Source: an uncultured Lachnospiraceae bacterium (GTDB lineage: Bacteria; Bacillota; Clostridia; Lachnospirales; Lachnospiraceae). From it: DNA of 13,754 nucleotides. Under the pieces are notes generated by a model, which ran no database searches, was not told where the DNA came from, and saw only the letters and a list, made by a program, of their open reading frames with translations. This document shows, piece after piece, positions 6,597 to 13,639 of the stretch. The translations under genes and the position numbers were made by a program. How positions within the stretch are numbered: the stretch's first letter is position 1; each line of letters begins with the position of its first letter. The stretch is taken from assembly GCA_905193085.1 (NCBI GenBank), contig CAJJNI010000049.1:1-13754 (forward strand). The letters are read 5' to 3'.

Positions 6597-6624
6597 GGAT
6601 TTGTAACACAAATTCAAATTTTTT
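6597..6624 (+). terminator. Weak terminator-like hairpin downstream of the S1-domain gene
   Basis: GGATTTGT (6597-6604) and ACAAATTC (6608-6615) form an 8-bp stem with one G-U pair and a 3-base loop, followed by AAATTTTTT. The stem is AT-rich, so termination may be inefficient. It lies 108 bases after the S1-domain stop codon. Confidence 0.4.
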
Positions 6625-6629
6625 ATAAT

Positions 6630-6696
6630 GCCCTCTTTCTATTATCATTCGAGTAATAATAATTTCACAACATATAATCGAATGATAATAGCGGGC
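6630..6696. repeat. Long hairpin with 14-bp perfect inverted repeat
   Basis: CTATTATCATTCGA (6639-6652) and its exact complement (6678-6691) enclose a 25-base AT-rich loop. GCCC (6630-6633) and GGGC (6693-6696) add an outer stem after an uneven bulge. Neither side is followed by a proper U-tract, so it is not a canonical terminator. It could be a structured RNA element, a poor terminator of the S1-domain transcript, or a mobile-element remnant. Confidence 0.6.
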
Positions 6697-6756
6697 TCTT
6701 ATTCCTGCTTTCCCCTCATAAAAGCCATTTTATTTTTTAATTCTCATTACCCCCAC

Positions 6757-6773
6757 ATGTTATATTGTAACAT
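6757..6773. promoter_or_regulatory. 17-bp palindrome covering a minus-strand extended -10 element
   Basis: ATGTTA and TAACAT are 6-bp arms around a 5-base centre. On the minus strand the same bases contain TGT-TACAAT (-10 at 6764-6769), an extended -10. No good -35 is present. If active it would transcribe leftwards through the long hairpin at 6630-6696, where no gene is seen. Confidence 0.35.
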
Positions 6774-6810
6774 ATTAAAATAAATCAAAAAGTAGATTAT
6801 TTAAAATTTT

Positions 6811-6859
6811 TGCTACAATTTGTTGCATTTTCAGGTAATTTGGCAACATATTGTTGCAT
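6811..6859. repeat. Two related palindromes 31 bp apart (possible tandem operator)
   Basis: The 18-bp units TGCTACAATTTGTTGCAT (6811-6828) and GGCAACATATTGTTGCAT (6842-6859) match at 14 of 18 positions without gaps, and each is itself a dyad with half-sites close to TGCAACA and TGTTGCA. The 31-bp spacing is about three helical turns, which suits paired protein binding on one DNA face. They lie upstream of the leftward extended -10 element. Confidence 0.45.
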
Positions 6860-6869
6860 CATATTAAAT

Positions 6870-6931
6870 AAAAAAAAGCTCCCTTCTTAGCACGCAGTAA
6901 TTTTCCAATTACTCACAGCTCAGAAGAGGGC
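6870..6931 (-). terminator. Rho-independent terminator of the PF06541 gene
   Basis: A two-part stem: the inner arms AGTAATT (6896-6902) and AATTACT (6907-6913) close a 4-base loop, and an outer stem pairs 6881-6891 with 6918-6928 (one mismatch). In the minus transcript it is followed by eight U residues (6870-6877). The outer stem has a G-U pair only in the minus orientation and a mismatch in the other, so the main direction is minus, though a short T-run on the plus side could allow some two-way action. Confidence 0.85.
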
Positions 6932-6936
6932 AATTT

Positions 6937-7755
6937 TTAATCTTTTTTTCTGAAATCCATAACTATATTTTTTACCTGTCCTAATGCCTCAGCAAATTCT
7001 TTTGATTTTGCATACGGGTTTCTGCGAAGCATTCTTACACTTCGTGCAACTCTAAGACGCTTCGGTCTGTCTTTTAATAACTTAGGATTTTTGACATATT
7101 GTTCTAATTCTTTTAATCGTTTTGAACTCTTTTCTTTTATCTGTTTTATGTCATCATCAACTACTGCTGCCACTACATCAACACGCTTTTCCAGATGACG
7201 AAGTGTATCATTATTCTCTGTTACTTTTTCAAGCATTTCACGCAAATCCATAGCTGCATTGAATGACTGGGTAAAATCGACTACTGCAAGTACAGTTATT
7301 ACAAAAGCCAGTATGTCTGTAACATTTCTTGGTATCATCAAAATTATTCTCTCAACAGGTTTATGCGCAAATTCGACAAGTGCAACTGAGAAAAAGCCCC
7401 AGCCGATTGAGCAGAACAGGCATATATGTCCATTCAGATTAAACGGTTTTCCAGTGTAATCCCAGTATCTCATGTGAAAAAGACGCTCCATCGCCGCGCC
7501 TGTGAAATATTCTAATATTGTAGCACCAATCATTCCAGAAATAAAAACGAGTACAAAGTTATTTCTTACGGGGAGCGCAAGAAACAAAACAACTATCGCA
7601 CCGCTTCCATATATTGGAAGAAGTGGTCCATGCATAAATCCTCTGTTTACCCATTTTTGTTCTTTCAATGAAACATACAGGCATTCCCATATCCAGCCGC
7701 AAAAGCAATAAAAGAAGAAGAATAACAGCCACTGCTCTAAAGAGTATGTATACAT
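6937..7755 (-). CDS. PF06541 family membrane protein (putative ABC-transporter type IV)
   Basis: A 272-residue predicted membrane protein of the family named putative ABC-transporter type IV (PF06541, CmpB-like), whose function is not established. Its conserved blocks are visible: RGFMHGPLLPIYGSGA (38-53), ILEYFTGAAMERLFHMRYWD (80-99) and FNLNGHICL (105-113). About five hydrophobic segments lie at 7-27, 45-63, 67-85, 110-130 and 143-163. A charged, mostly helical cytoplasmic tail (165-272) rich in Lys and Arg has coiled-coil character. The start is set at 7755 because GGAGG (7762-7766) lies 6 bases upstream; an in-frame ATG at 7800 lies inside the hairpin after atpC and has no ribosome binding site. 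No ATPase partner is adjacent, so the transporter label should be taken loosely. A strong terminator follows; upstream is the end of the ATP synthase operon. Confidence 0.8.
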   Translation of the reverse strand: MYTYSLEQWLLFFFFYCFCGWIWECLYVSLKEQKWVNRGFMHGPLLPIYGSGAIVVLFLALPVRNNFVLVFISGMIGATILEYFTGAAMERLFHMRYWDYTGKPFNLNGHICLFCSIGWGFFSVALVEFAHKPVERIILMIPRNVTDILAFVITVLAVVDFTQSFNAAMDLREMLEKVTENNDTLRHLEKRVDVVAAVVDDDIKQIKEKSSKRLKELEQYVKNPKLLKDRPKRLRVARSVRMLRRNPYAKSKEFAEALGQVKNIVMDFRKKD

Positions 7756-7790
7756 TCTATTCCTCCAGACTTTATCTGTTATGTTAAAAC

Positions 7791-7846
7791 AGGCAGCCAC
7801 ATACTCACTTCTTCCTGATATATACAGAAGAAATGGCGGACTGCCT
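7791..7846 (-). terminator. Terminator-like hairpin after atpC
   Basis: Outer arms AGGCAG (7791-7796) and CTGCCT (7841-7846) enclose a second hairpin built from TTCTTC/GAAGAA repeats. On the minus strand it is followed by GTTTTAAC, a short U-tract, so it probably ends or attenuates the ATP synthase transcript. The plus side has TATTTTTAATT, so it could also stop antisense transcription. Confidence 0.5.
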
Positions 7847-7861
7847 ATTTTTAATTAATTA

Positions 7862-8269
7862 TTATAATTTTCCAACTTCAATTCTGACAAGAGATTTCTT
7901 AAGTGCTATCTCTGCACGATTTATGTTGATATTAGGGTCCTGGGTTTCAAGTCTTCGTTCTGCACGAATCTTCGCCTCATTTGCACGGTTTACATCAATT
8001 TCGTCCGGCCATTCGGCAATTTCAGCAAGAATTGTTACTTCATCCTGAAGAATCTGTACAAAACCGGAATGCAATGCTGCAACCTTAACTTCCCCGGATT
8101 CTGTTATTCTTACTATTCCAGGAACAAGTACCATTGTCATTGGAATATGATTTTTATATATACCAACTTCTCCTTCACTTGTTACAAGCTCAAGAAAAGA
8201 GGCTTCGCCCTCGTAAAACACACGGTCGGGTGCAATAATTCTTAATTTGAACATCTTTTCATCTGCCAT
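7862..8269 (-). CDS. atpC: F1Fo ATP synthase epsilon subunit
   Basis: A 135-residue epsilon subunit, part of the central stalk of F1 that links gamma to the c ring and regulates ATP hydrolysis. The N-terminal beta-sandwich (about 6-88) has FKLRIIAPDRVFYEGEA, TSEGEVGIYKNHIPM and an HSGF segment near 67-70. The C-terminal helix-turn-helix (about 92-135) ends in AEIALKKSLVRIEV-like helical sequence. Length matches the family. GGGGTG upstream of the ATG acts as the ribosome binding site. It starts 13 bp after the atpD stop and is the last gene of the operon; a hairpin follows. Confidence 0.95.
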   Translation of the reverse strand: MADEKMFKLRIIAPDRVFYEGEASFLELVTSEGEVGIYKNHIPMTMVLVPGIVRITESGEVKVAALHSGFVQILQDEVTILAEIAEWPDEIDVNRANEAKIRAERRLETQDPNININRAEIALKKSLVRIEVGKL

Positions 8270-8282
8270 GCACTTTCACCCC

Positions 8283-9674
8283 TTACTTACAGCGGGCTAA
8301 AACATCATCGATACTTCCGGCATTAAGGAAGTAACTTTCCGGAACATCATCATGCTTGCCTTCAATAATTTCACGGAAGCCCTGAATTGTATCGCTGATT
8401 GGTACATAACGACCTTCAAGACCTGTAAACTGTCCAGCAACGAAGAATGGCTGTGAAAGGAATCTCTGTACTTTTCTTGCACGGGAAACTACAAGCTTAT
8501 CTTCTTCTGAAAGTTCGTCCATACCAAGAATTGCAATAATATCCTGTAATTCTTTGTATTTCTGTAATATTTCCTGAACATTTCTGGCTACTTCGTAATG
8601 TTCTGTTCCTACTACTCGTGGGTCGAGAATTCTTGATGTAGACTCGAGTGGGTCAACTGCAGGATAGATACCTAATTCTACAATTGAACGTGACAAAACT
8701 GTTGTCGCATCAAGATGTGCAAATGTTGTTGCAGGAGCCGGGTCAGTTAAGTCATCGGCAGGCACATATACAGCCTGAACTGATGTAATTGAACCGTGCT
8801 TTGTTGAAGTAATTCTTTCCTGTAATGCACCCATCTCTGTCTGAAGTGTAGGCTGATAACCTACGGCTGAAGGCATACGTCCAAGCAAAGCTGAAACCTC
8901 TGAACCAGCCTGTGTGAAACGGAAAATATTGTCAATGAATAACAATACATCTTTTCCACCCTGGTCACGGAAATATTCTGCCATTGTAAGACCTGTAAGA
9001 CCAACTCTCATTCTGGCTCCAGGTGGCTCGTTCATCTGACCAAATACCATTGTTGTCTTGTCGATAACACCAGACTCTTTCATTTCATAGTAAAGGTCAT
9101 TACCTTCTCTTGTTCTCTCACCAACACCGGTAAATACTGAATATCCACCATGCTGTGTTGCTATATTATGAATCAATTCCTGAATAAGCACGGTTTTACC
9201 TACTCCGGCACCGCCGAACAAACCGATTTTACCACCCTTCTGATAAGGACAAAGTAAGTCAACGACTTTGATACCTGTTTCAAGCATCTCTGTAGATGTT
9301 GACTGTTCCTCAAACTGTGGCGCTTTTCTGTGTATAGGAAAATATTGAACATCTTTTGGTGAATCTATACCATCTATAGGTTCACCTAATACATTGAACA
9401 TACGTCCCAATGTATTTTCGCCAACCGGTACAGAAATCGGTGCGCCCGTTGCAACTGCCTGCATACCACGAACCAAACCGTCTGTTGTACCCATGGCGAT
9501 ACATCTAACTGTATCATCACCCAAATGCTGTGCTACCTCTACTGTCAGTTCTCCACCTTCATTTGTCGCAATTTTAATTGCTTCATTGATTTCAGGAAGG
9601 TGTCCTTCTGAAAATTTAATATCGAGGACCGCACCGATAATCTGGGTAATTTTACCTGTATTATTATCTGCCAT
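8283..9674 (-). CDS. atpD: F1Fo ATP synthase beta subunit (catalytic)
   Basis: The 463-residue catalytic subunit of F1. The P-loop is GGAGVGKT (154-161), the catalytic glutamate lies in GERTREGND (185-193, E186), Walker B is LLFIDNIFRF, and the DELSEED segment that pushes on gamma follows near 400. The N-terminal beta-barrel starts at residue 7 with GKITQIIGAVLDIKF. Length and motifs are fully standard. GGAGTG lies about 10 bases before the ATG. The gene is 38 bp after atpG and 13 bp before atpC. Confidence 0.98.
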   Translation of the reverse strand: MADNNTGKITQIIGAVLDIKFSEGHLPEINEAIKIATNEGGELTVEVAQHLGDDTVRCIAMGTTDGLVRGMQAVATGAPISVPVGENTLGRMFNVLGEPIDGIDSPKDVQYFPIHRKAPQFEEQSTSTEMLETGIKVVDLLCPYQKGGKIGLFGGAGVGKTVLIQELIHNIATQHGGYSVFTGVGERTREGNDLYYEMKESGVIDKTTMVFGQMNEPPGARMRVGLTGLTMAEYFRDQGGKDVLLFIDNIFRFTQAGSEVSALLGRMPSAVGYQPTLQTEMGALQERITSTKHGSITSVQAVYVPADDLTDPAPATTFAHLDATTVLSRSIVELGIYPAVDPLESTSRILDPRVVGTEHYEVARNVQEILQKYKELQDIIAILGMDELSEEDKLVVSRARKVQRFLSQPFFVAGQFTGLEGRYVPISDTIQGFREIIEGKHDDVPESYFLNAGSIDDVLARCK

Positions 9675-9712
9675 CGTATGCTTTCACTCCTTTTTTCTGC
9701 CAGAATACCGCA

Positions 9713-10573
9713 TTACTCAATCGCCTGAGCACCTGCAATAATTTCCGTAAGTTCCTGTGTAATGGAACCCTGTCTGGCTCTATTATATTTCAAAGATAAA
9801 TCCTGAATCATATCTTCAGCATTGCTTGTTGCAGAATCCATAGCCTGCATTCTTGCACCGTTTTCACTTGCTTCTGCTGCAACCAAAGCTCCATAAACTA
9901 TGCTTGTCACAAATTTAGGAATAATCATCTCTAACACTTCTTCTTCGTCCGGTTCATAATTCATTGGAACTTCAGGAGATTTCTTATCAGTATTCTCTTC
10001 CTTATCTTCCATATCTACCGGCAAAAGTTTCATAAGTGTCGGAATGTGACTAACTGTGTTTTTGAAAGCTGTATAAGCGATATATAATTCACCTATTTTT
10101 CCTTCTGTATAATCTGCCAAAACCTGTCTGCCTATTTCCATTGCATCACTGTACAATGGCTGATTCATTACATCAGAATAATCTTCCAATACTTCAAATC
10201 CTTTTCTGGTAAGCAGCTCTTTACCTTTTCTTCCGATTATATAAAGCTGTGTATCTTCTTTAGAAAATTCAGAATCAACAAGCTTGCTGATATTTGAGTT
10301 ATAACCGCCTGCAAGACCTCTGTTGGAAGTAATAACTATTACAGCTTTTTTCTTTCCTTCCTGCGGTTTCAGGTAAGGATGATTTATATTACCGGATTTA
10401 GCAAGAATAGATGTTACAGTATCATACATATAGTCAAAATATGACTTTGAATTCTCTGCATTCGTCTTCGCTTTTTGCAACTTAACCGTAGAAACAAGCT
10501 TCATGGCTTTCGTAATCTGCTGCGTACTCTGAATACTGCTTTTACGTCTTTTGATGTCTCTCATCGACGCCAT
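9713..10573 (-). CDS. atpG: F1Fo ATP synthase gamma subunit
   Basis: The 286-residue rotor shaft of F1. The N-terminal helix has MRDIKRRKSSIQSTQQITKA (4-23) followed by MKLVS, and the C-terminal helix has ARMQAMDSATSNAEDMI and ends in GSITQELTEIIAGAQAIE; both form the coiled coil inside the alpha-beta hexamer. SNRGLAGGYNSNI lies at about 83-95. A hydrophilic acidic stretch at about 193-212 (KEENTDKKSPEVPMNYEPDE) is a variable insertion seen in some clostridial gammas. The ATG is preceded by GGGTGA. It follows atpA by 14 bp. Confidence 0.97.
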   Translation of the reverse strand: MASMRDIKRRKSSIQSTQQITKAMKLVSTVKLQKAKTNAENSKSYFDYMYDTVTSILAKSGNINHPYLKPQEGKKKAVIVITSNRGLAGGYNSNISKLVDSEFSKEDTQLYIIGRKGKELLTRKGFEVLEDYSDVMNQPLYSDAMEIGRQVLADYTEGKIGELYIAYTAFKNTVSHIPTLMKLLPVDMEDKEENTDKKSPEVPMNYEPDEEEVLEMIIPKFVTSIVYGALVAAEASENGARMQAMDSATSNAEDMIQDLSLKYNRARQGSITQELTEIIAGAQAIE

Positions 10574-10587
10574 GTAATCACCCTTTT

Positions 10588-12096
10588 CTATTTTCTAAAT
10601 CCAGTCTTAAATTCTGAAATTGCGGAAGCAAGTTTTTCTTCCATTTCCGGTGAAAGTTCCTTTGTCTTAGCAATACTTTCCGGAATTTCCGCATATTTTG
10701 TAGCGATAAAATCAAATAATTCTTCTTCAAAACGAAGAATATCTTCTACTTCTATATCCATAAGATATTTCTTTGTAACAGCGTAAATTATAATTACCTG
10801 ATATTCAACAGGCATTGGTTTATACTGTGGCTGTTTCAAAATCTCTTTAATTCTTTCACCCTGTGCAAGCTTCTCTTTAGTATCGGCATCAAGTTCTGAA
10901 CCAAACTGTGAGAATGCTGCAAGTTCACGATACTGCGCAAGTTCTGTACGGATAGGAGCTGCAATCTTCTTGATAGCTTTAATCTGTGCAGCACCACCTA
11001 CTCGTGATACTGATAAACCTGCATTAACAGCCGGACGGAAACCAGCATTAAACATCTCTGTTTCAAGGTAAATCTGTCCATCTGTAATTGAAATAACATT
11101 TGTAGGAATGTATGCTGATACATCGCCTGCCTGTGTTTCAATGATTGGAAGTGCTGTAAGTGAACCTCCGCCGTATTCGTCTGACATTCTTGCTGCACGC
11201 TCTAACAGTCTTGAATGAAGATAGAATACATCACCAGGGTAAGCTTCACGTCCAGGTGGTCTCTTAAGAAGTAATGAAAGTGTACGGTATGCTGCTGCAT
11301 GCTTTGACAAATCATCATAAACAACGAGAACATCTCCACCGTTTTCCATCCACTCTTCACCGATTGCACAGCCTGAATATGGAGCAATATACTGCAATGG
11401 TGCAAGTTCACTTGCTGTTGAAGCTACTACAGTTGTGTAATCCATCGCACCATACTGTTCGAGTGTACTAACAATTGATGCAACTGTTGAAGCTTTCTGT
11501 CCGATTGCAACATAAATACACTTAACATTCTGACCTTTCTGGTTGATAATTGTATCTATTGCAATAGCTGTCTTACCTGTCTGACGGTCACCGATAATTA
11601 ACTCTCTCTGACCTCTTCCGATAGGTACCATTGAATCTATAGCCTTAATACCTGTCTGCAAAGGTGTATCAACTGATTTTCTTGTGATAACACCTGATGC
11701 AACTCTTTCAATACGACGATATTTATCTGTCTGGATTGGACCTTTGCCATCAATAGGCTGTCCAAGTGCATTAACAACTCGTCCTGTCAGGGCATCGCCA
11801 ACAGGAACTTCTACAACTCGTCCTGTTGTCTTTACTGTATCTCCTTCGTTGATATTTCTTGAATCACCAAGAAGAACGGCTCCGACATTATCCTCTTCGA
11901 GGTTAAGCACCATACCATACACTTCTCCAGGGAACTCTAAAAGTTCACCCTGCATTGCCTTTTCAAGACCATGAATACGGGCAATACCATCGGCAACCTG
12001 AATAACTGTACCAACATCTGATACTTCAAGCTGGGAAGCATATCTTTTTATCTGTTCTTTTATTACTGAACTAATTTCTTCCGGTCTTAAATTCAT
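10588..12096 (-). CDS. atpA: F1Fo ATP synthase alpha subunit
   Basis: The 502-residue non-catalytic nucleotide-binding subunit of F1. The P-loop is GDRQTGKT (169-176), Walker B is VLVVYDDLSKHA, and the arginine finger lies in LSVSRVGGAAQ. The N-terminus MNLRPEEISSVIKEQIKRY is the usual helix contacting delta. Length is typical. An AAGGTG-type ribosome binding site lies about 10 bases before the ATG. It follows atpH by 65 bp, the largest gap among the F1 genes in this operon, and that gap contains a hairpin and short repeats. Confidence 0.98.
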   Translation of the reverse strand: MNLRPEEISSVIKEQIKRYASQLEVSDVGTVIQVADGIARIHGLEKAMQGELLEFPGEVYGMVLNLEEDNVGAVLLGDSRNINEGDTVKTTGRVVEVPVGDALTGRVVNALGQPIDGKGPIQTDKYRRIERVASGVITRKSVDTPLQTGIKAIDSMVPIGRGQRELIIGDRQTGKTAIAIDTIINQKGQNVKCIYVAIGQKASTVASIVSTLEQYGAMDYTTVVASTASELAPLQYIAPYSGCAIGEEWMENGGDVLVVYDDLSKHAAAYRTLSLLLKRPPGREAYPGDVFYLHSRLLERAARMSDEYGGGSLTALPIIETQAGDVSAYIPTNVISITDGQIYLETEMFNAGFRPAVNAGLSVSRVGGAAQIKAIKKIAAPIRTELAQYRELAAFSQFGSELDADTKEKLAQGERIKEILKQPQYKPMPVEYQVIIIYAVTKKYLMDIEVEDILRFEEELFDFIATKYAEIPESIAKTKELSPEMEEKLASAISEFKTGFRK

Positions 12097-12122
12097 GGAG
12101 CTTTCGCACCTTCTTTCTGCTT

Positions 12123-12146
12123 TATTTACGATTTTACAATTTTACG
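12123..12146. repeat. Three 8-bp tandem repeats between atpH and atpA
   Basis: On the plus strand the units are TATTTACG, ATTTTACA and ATTTTACG in tandem, lying between the hairpin at the atpH end and the atpA ribosome binding site. In the atpA leader the unit reads near CGTAAAAT. Function unknown; may be slippage-derived. Confidence 0.35.
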
Positions 12147-12151
12147 ATTAA

Positions 12152-12173
12152 CTTACCGGAATTATACGGTAAG
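12152..12173 (-). other. Hairpin at the atpH-atpA junction
   Basis: CTTACCG (12152-12158) and CGGTAAG (12167-12173) form a 7-bp perfect stem with an 8-base loop overlapping the last codons of atpH. No U-tract follows, so it is not a terminator; an mRNA processing or stability element, or a block to translational coupling, would fit. Confidence 0.45.
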
Positions 12174-12713
12174 CTGTATTTTCGTTAAATCTTTTGTTAA
12201 TTCATATAATTTAGTCTTAATACTGCTGTCAACAACTCTGTCTCCTATACGGATTATCATTCCGCCAATCAAAGAAGCATCTTCATTATAAATAATTTCC
12301 ATATGCTCATACTTTGTTGTCTCTAAGAGTCTGTTTTCAATACTTTTTTTCTGCTCATCACTAAGAGGAGCCGGAGTCGTCACAAATGCTGTACCAATAT
12401 TTTTATATTCTTTTACTTTTTTCAAAAAGTAATCCAGAATTGCCGGTAAATCTTTATAACGGTCTTTCTTTATGATAATCTCAAAAAATCCTGTGATTTC
12501 ATTCTGGGCACGACCCTTTAAAATATTTTCCATTACCGCACACTTCTCTGTCTTTTCAATCTTTGGATGATTCATTAATTTTGAAAGCTCCGGATTCTCA
12601 TTAAATGAATCCAAAATAGCCATAATCTCATCGGCGATAACATCAAGCTTATTTTCTTCAAGAGCAAGTTCAAATAATGCATCTCCATAAGTCTTGGCTA
12701 TTAGCTTTGCCAT
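12162..12713 (-). CDS. atpH: F1Fo ATP synthase delta subunit
   Basis: A 183-residue delta subunit (OSCP type), the peripheral-stalk link between b and the top of the alpha-beta hexamer. The N-terminal helical domain begins AKTYGDALFELALEENKL and the C-terminal domain has the conserved EDASLIGGMIIRIGDRVVDSSIKTKL block (about 143-168). Length is usual. The first 13 bp overlap the end of atpF, so translation is probably coupled; GGGTGA lies upstream of the ATG as a weak ribosome binding site. Confidence 0.95.
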   Translation of the reverse strand: MAKLIAKTYGDALFELALEENKLDVIADEIMAILDSFNENPELSKLMNHPKIEKTEKCAVMENILKGRAQNEITGFFEIIIKKDRYKDLPAILDYFLKKVKEYKNIGTAFVTTPAPLSDEQKKSIENRLLETTKYEHMEIIYNEDASLIGGMIIRIGDRVVDSSIKTKLYELTKDLTKIQLTV

Positions 12714-13270
12714 GTATTATCACCCATTTCTTTCAAAGTCTCATCCACGAGAGAATCCTGAATGGTTGTGTCAATGGATGCTGAAACAACTTTCTGAGCC
12801 ATGATTGCAGCAATCTGAATCATTTCTGTCTTCATGTCATCTAAAGCATGTTTCTTCTCCAATTCAATTTCCTGATTGGCACGCTCTATTATACGGGCTG
12901 CCTCTCCTTTAGCTTCTTCAATAATTTTACTTTCCTGCTGCTTTGCTTTCTTTCGTGCGTCACTGAGAATAGCTTCTACCTCTTTGTCTGCCGCTGCAAG
13001 CTTTTCATCATACTGTGCCTTTAAAGCAAGAGCATCTGTCTTCTCTTTCTCGGCATTATCAATATCTTCACGAATTTTCTGCTTTCTCTTTTCAAGCAAT
13101 TCTCTTGCCGGATTAAAGAGCAGATATGACAAAATTATAAATAAGATGAATACTGCTATTGCAAGCAGAATTGTATCTGCAAGCAACTGTGGGTCTAACC
13201 CAAAAAGGTAATCACCGAAATCACTTTCTACATCTGCACAAAGCATTGCACCTGTAAATAAATGTCCCAA
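12701..13270 (-). CDS. atpF: F1Fo ATP synthase b subunit
   Basis: The b subunit of Fo, forming the peripheral stalk. One membrane helix (about 31-52, LADTILLAIAVFILFIILSY) is followed by FNPARELLEKRKQKIREDI and a long charged coiled coil to the C-terminus, which binds delta. The start codon is TTG at 13268-13270: AGGAGG (13278-13283) sits exactly 7 bases upstream, while the next in-frame ATG at 13246 has no ribosome binding site. This gives 189 residues, slightly longer than many b subunits because of the extra periplasmic-side N-terminus. It overlaps atpH by 13 bp and follows atpE by 83 bp. Confidence 0.95.
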   Translation of the reverse strand: MGHLFTGAMLCADVESDFGDYLFGLDPQLLADTILLAIAVFILFIILSYLLFNPARELLEKRKQKIREDIDNAEKEKTDALALKAQYDEKLAAADKEVEAILSDARKKAKQQESKIIEEAKGEAARIIERANQEIELEKKHALDDMKTEMIQIAAIMAQKVVSASIDTTIQDSLVDETLKEMGDNTWQS

Positions 13271-13277
13271 TTAAAGT

Positions 13278-13283
13278 CCTCCT
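13278..13283 (-). promoter_or_regulatory. Ribosome binding site setting the TTG start of atpF
   Basis: Perfect AGGAGG on the minus strand, 7 bases before TTG. It decides the start of atpF. Confidence 0.8.
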
Positions 13284-13294
13284 TTCTTATTGCC

Positions 13295-13327
13295 ATGCCG
13301 GCATATTCGTATACCCTATAGGGGTAT
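13295..13327 (-). other. Palindromes in the atpE-atpF spacer
   Basis: ATACCC (13311-13316) and GGGTAT (13322-13327) form a 6-bp stem with a 5-base loop, and ATGCCGGCAT (13295-13304) next to it is a perfect 10-bp palindrome. No U-tract follows. Such a structure after atpE could protect the upstream mRNA and help give the many c subunits needed per complex (inference). Confidence 0.4.
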
Positions 13328-13353
13328 CTGTCCGTAAAATGAAAAGAGTCACT

Positions 13354-13605
13354 TTATTTAATTACCAATGGCTGAACGAACATGAGCAACATGGCAACAA
13401 GAAGTCCATAAAGACCTGTTGTCTCGGCAACTGCCTGTCCAAGTAACATAGTTGAAGTAACATCTGATTTAGCACCAGGATTTCTTCCTACTGCACTTGC
13501 TGCAAAACCTGCTGCAATACCCTGACCAACACCAGGTCCGATACCTGCGATAACCGCTAAACCTGCACCTATTGCTGAACAACCTCTGATAAAATATTCA
13601 TTCAT
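13354..13605 (-). CDS. atpE: F1Fo ATP synthase c subunit, Na+-binding type
   Basis: An 83-residue proteolipid with two membrane helices that forms the rotating c ring of Fo. Helix 1 contains GIGPGVGQGIAAG (21-33), and helix 2 contains QAVAETTGLYGL (57-68) with the ion-carrying carboxylate E61. The polar loop RNPGAKSD (41-48) contacts gamma and epsilon. Q28, E61, T62 and Y66 match the known Na+ ligand set of Ilyobacter tartaricus (Gln32, Glu65, Ser66, Tyr70) with identical spacing, so Na+ rather than H+ coupling is predicted. The start is set at 13605 because AGGAGG (13615-13620) precedes it by 9 bases; an in-frame ATG at 13650 would run through that site and into the end of atpB. Confidence 0.96.
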   Translation of the reverse strand: MNEYFIRGCSAIGAGLAVIAGIGPGVGQGIAAGFAASAVGRNPGAKSDVTSTMLLGQAVAETTGLYGLLVAMLLMFVQPLVIK

Positions 13606-13639
13606 AATATTAATCCTCCTTAGAATCCTTTTTTGAATT

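Larger units (their letters stand above)
6490..6936. other. 447-bp gene-free stretch with several inverted repeats
   Basis: No credible protein gene is visible between the convergent S1-domain and PF06541 genes. Only frames of under 10 codons with plausible starts occur on the minus strand near 6690-6760. The stretch contains, left to right, a weak plus-strand terminator-like hairpin, a long perfect inverted repeat, a palindromic extended -10 element, two related palindromes and a strong minus-strand terminator, each listed separately. It may hold an unrecognised small RNA or the relic of a lost gene. Confidence 0.6.

Noticed and set aside
6690..6760. Tiny minus-strand frames after GGGGG and before the long hairpin
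   Set aside because: Three consecutive frames of 3 to 9 codons; could be a leader peptide but nothing beyond chance supports it.
7756..7800. Longer N-terminus for the PF06541 protein from an ATG at 7800
   Set aside because: The extra 15 codons lie in the hairpin after atpC and lack a ribosome binding site, whereas GGAGG sits 6 bases before the ATG at 7755; the family's first membrane helix starts right after that Met.
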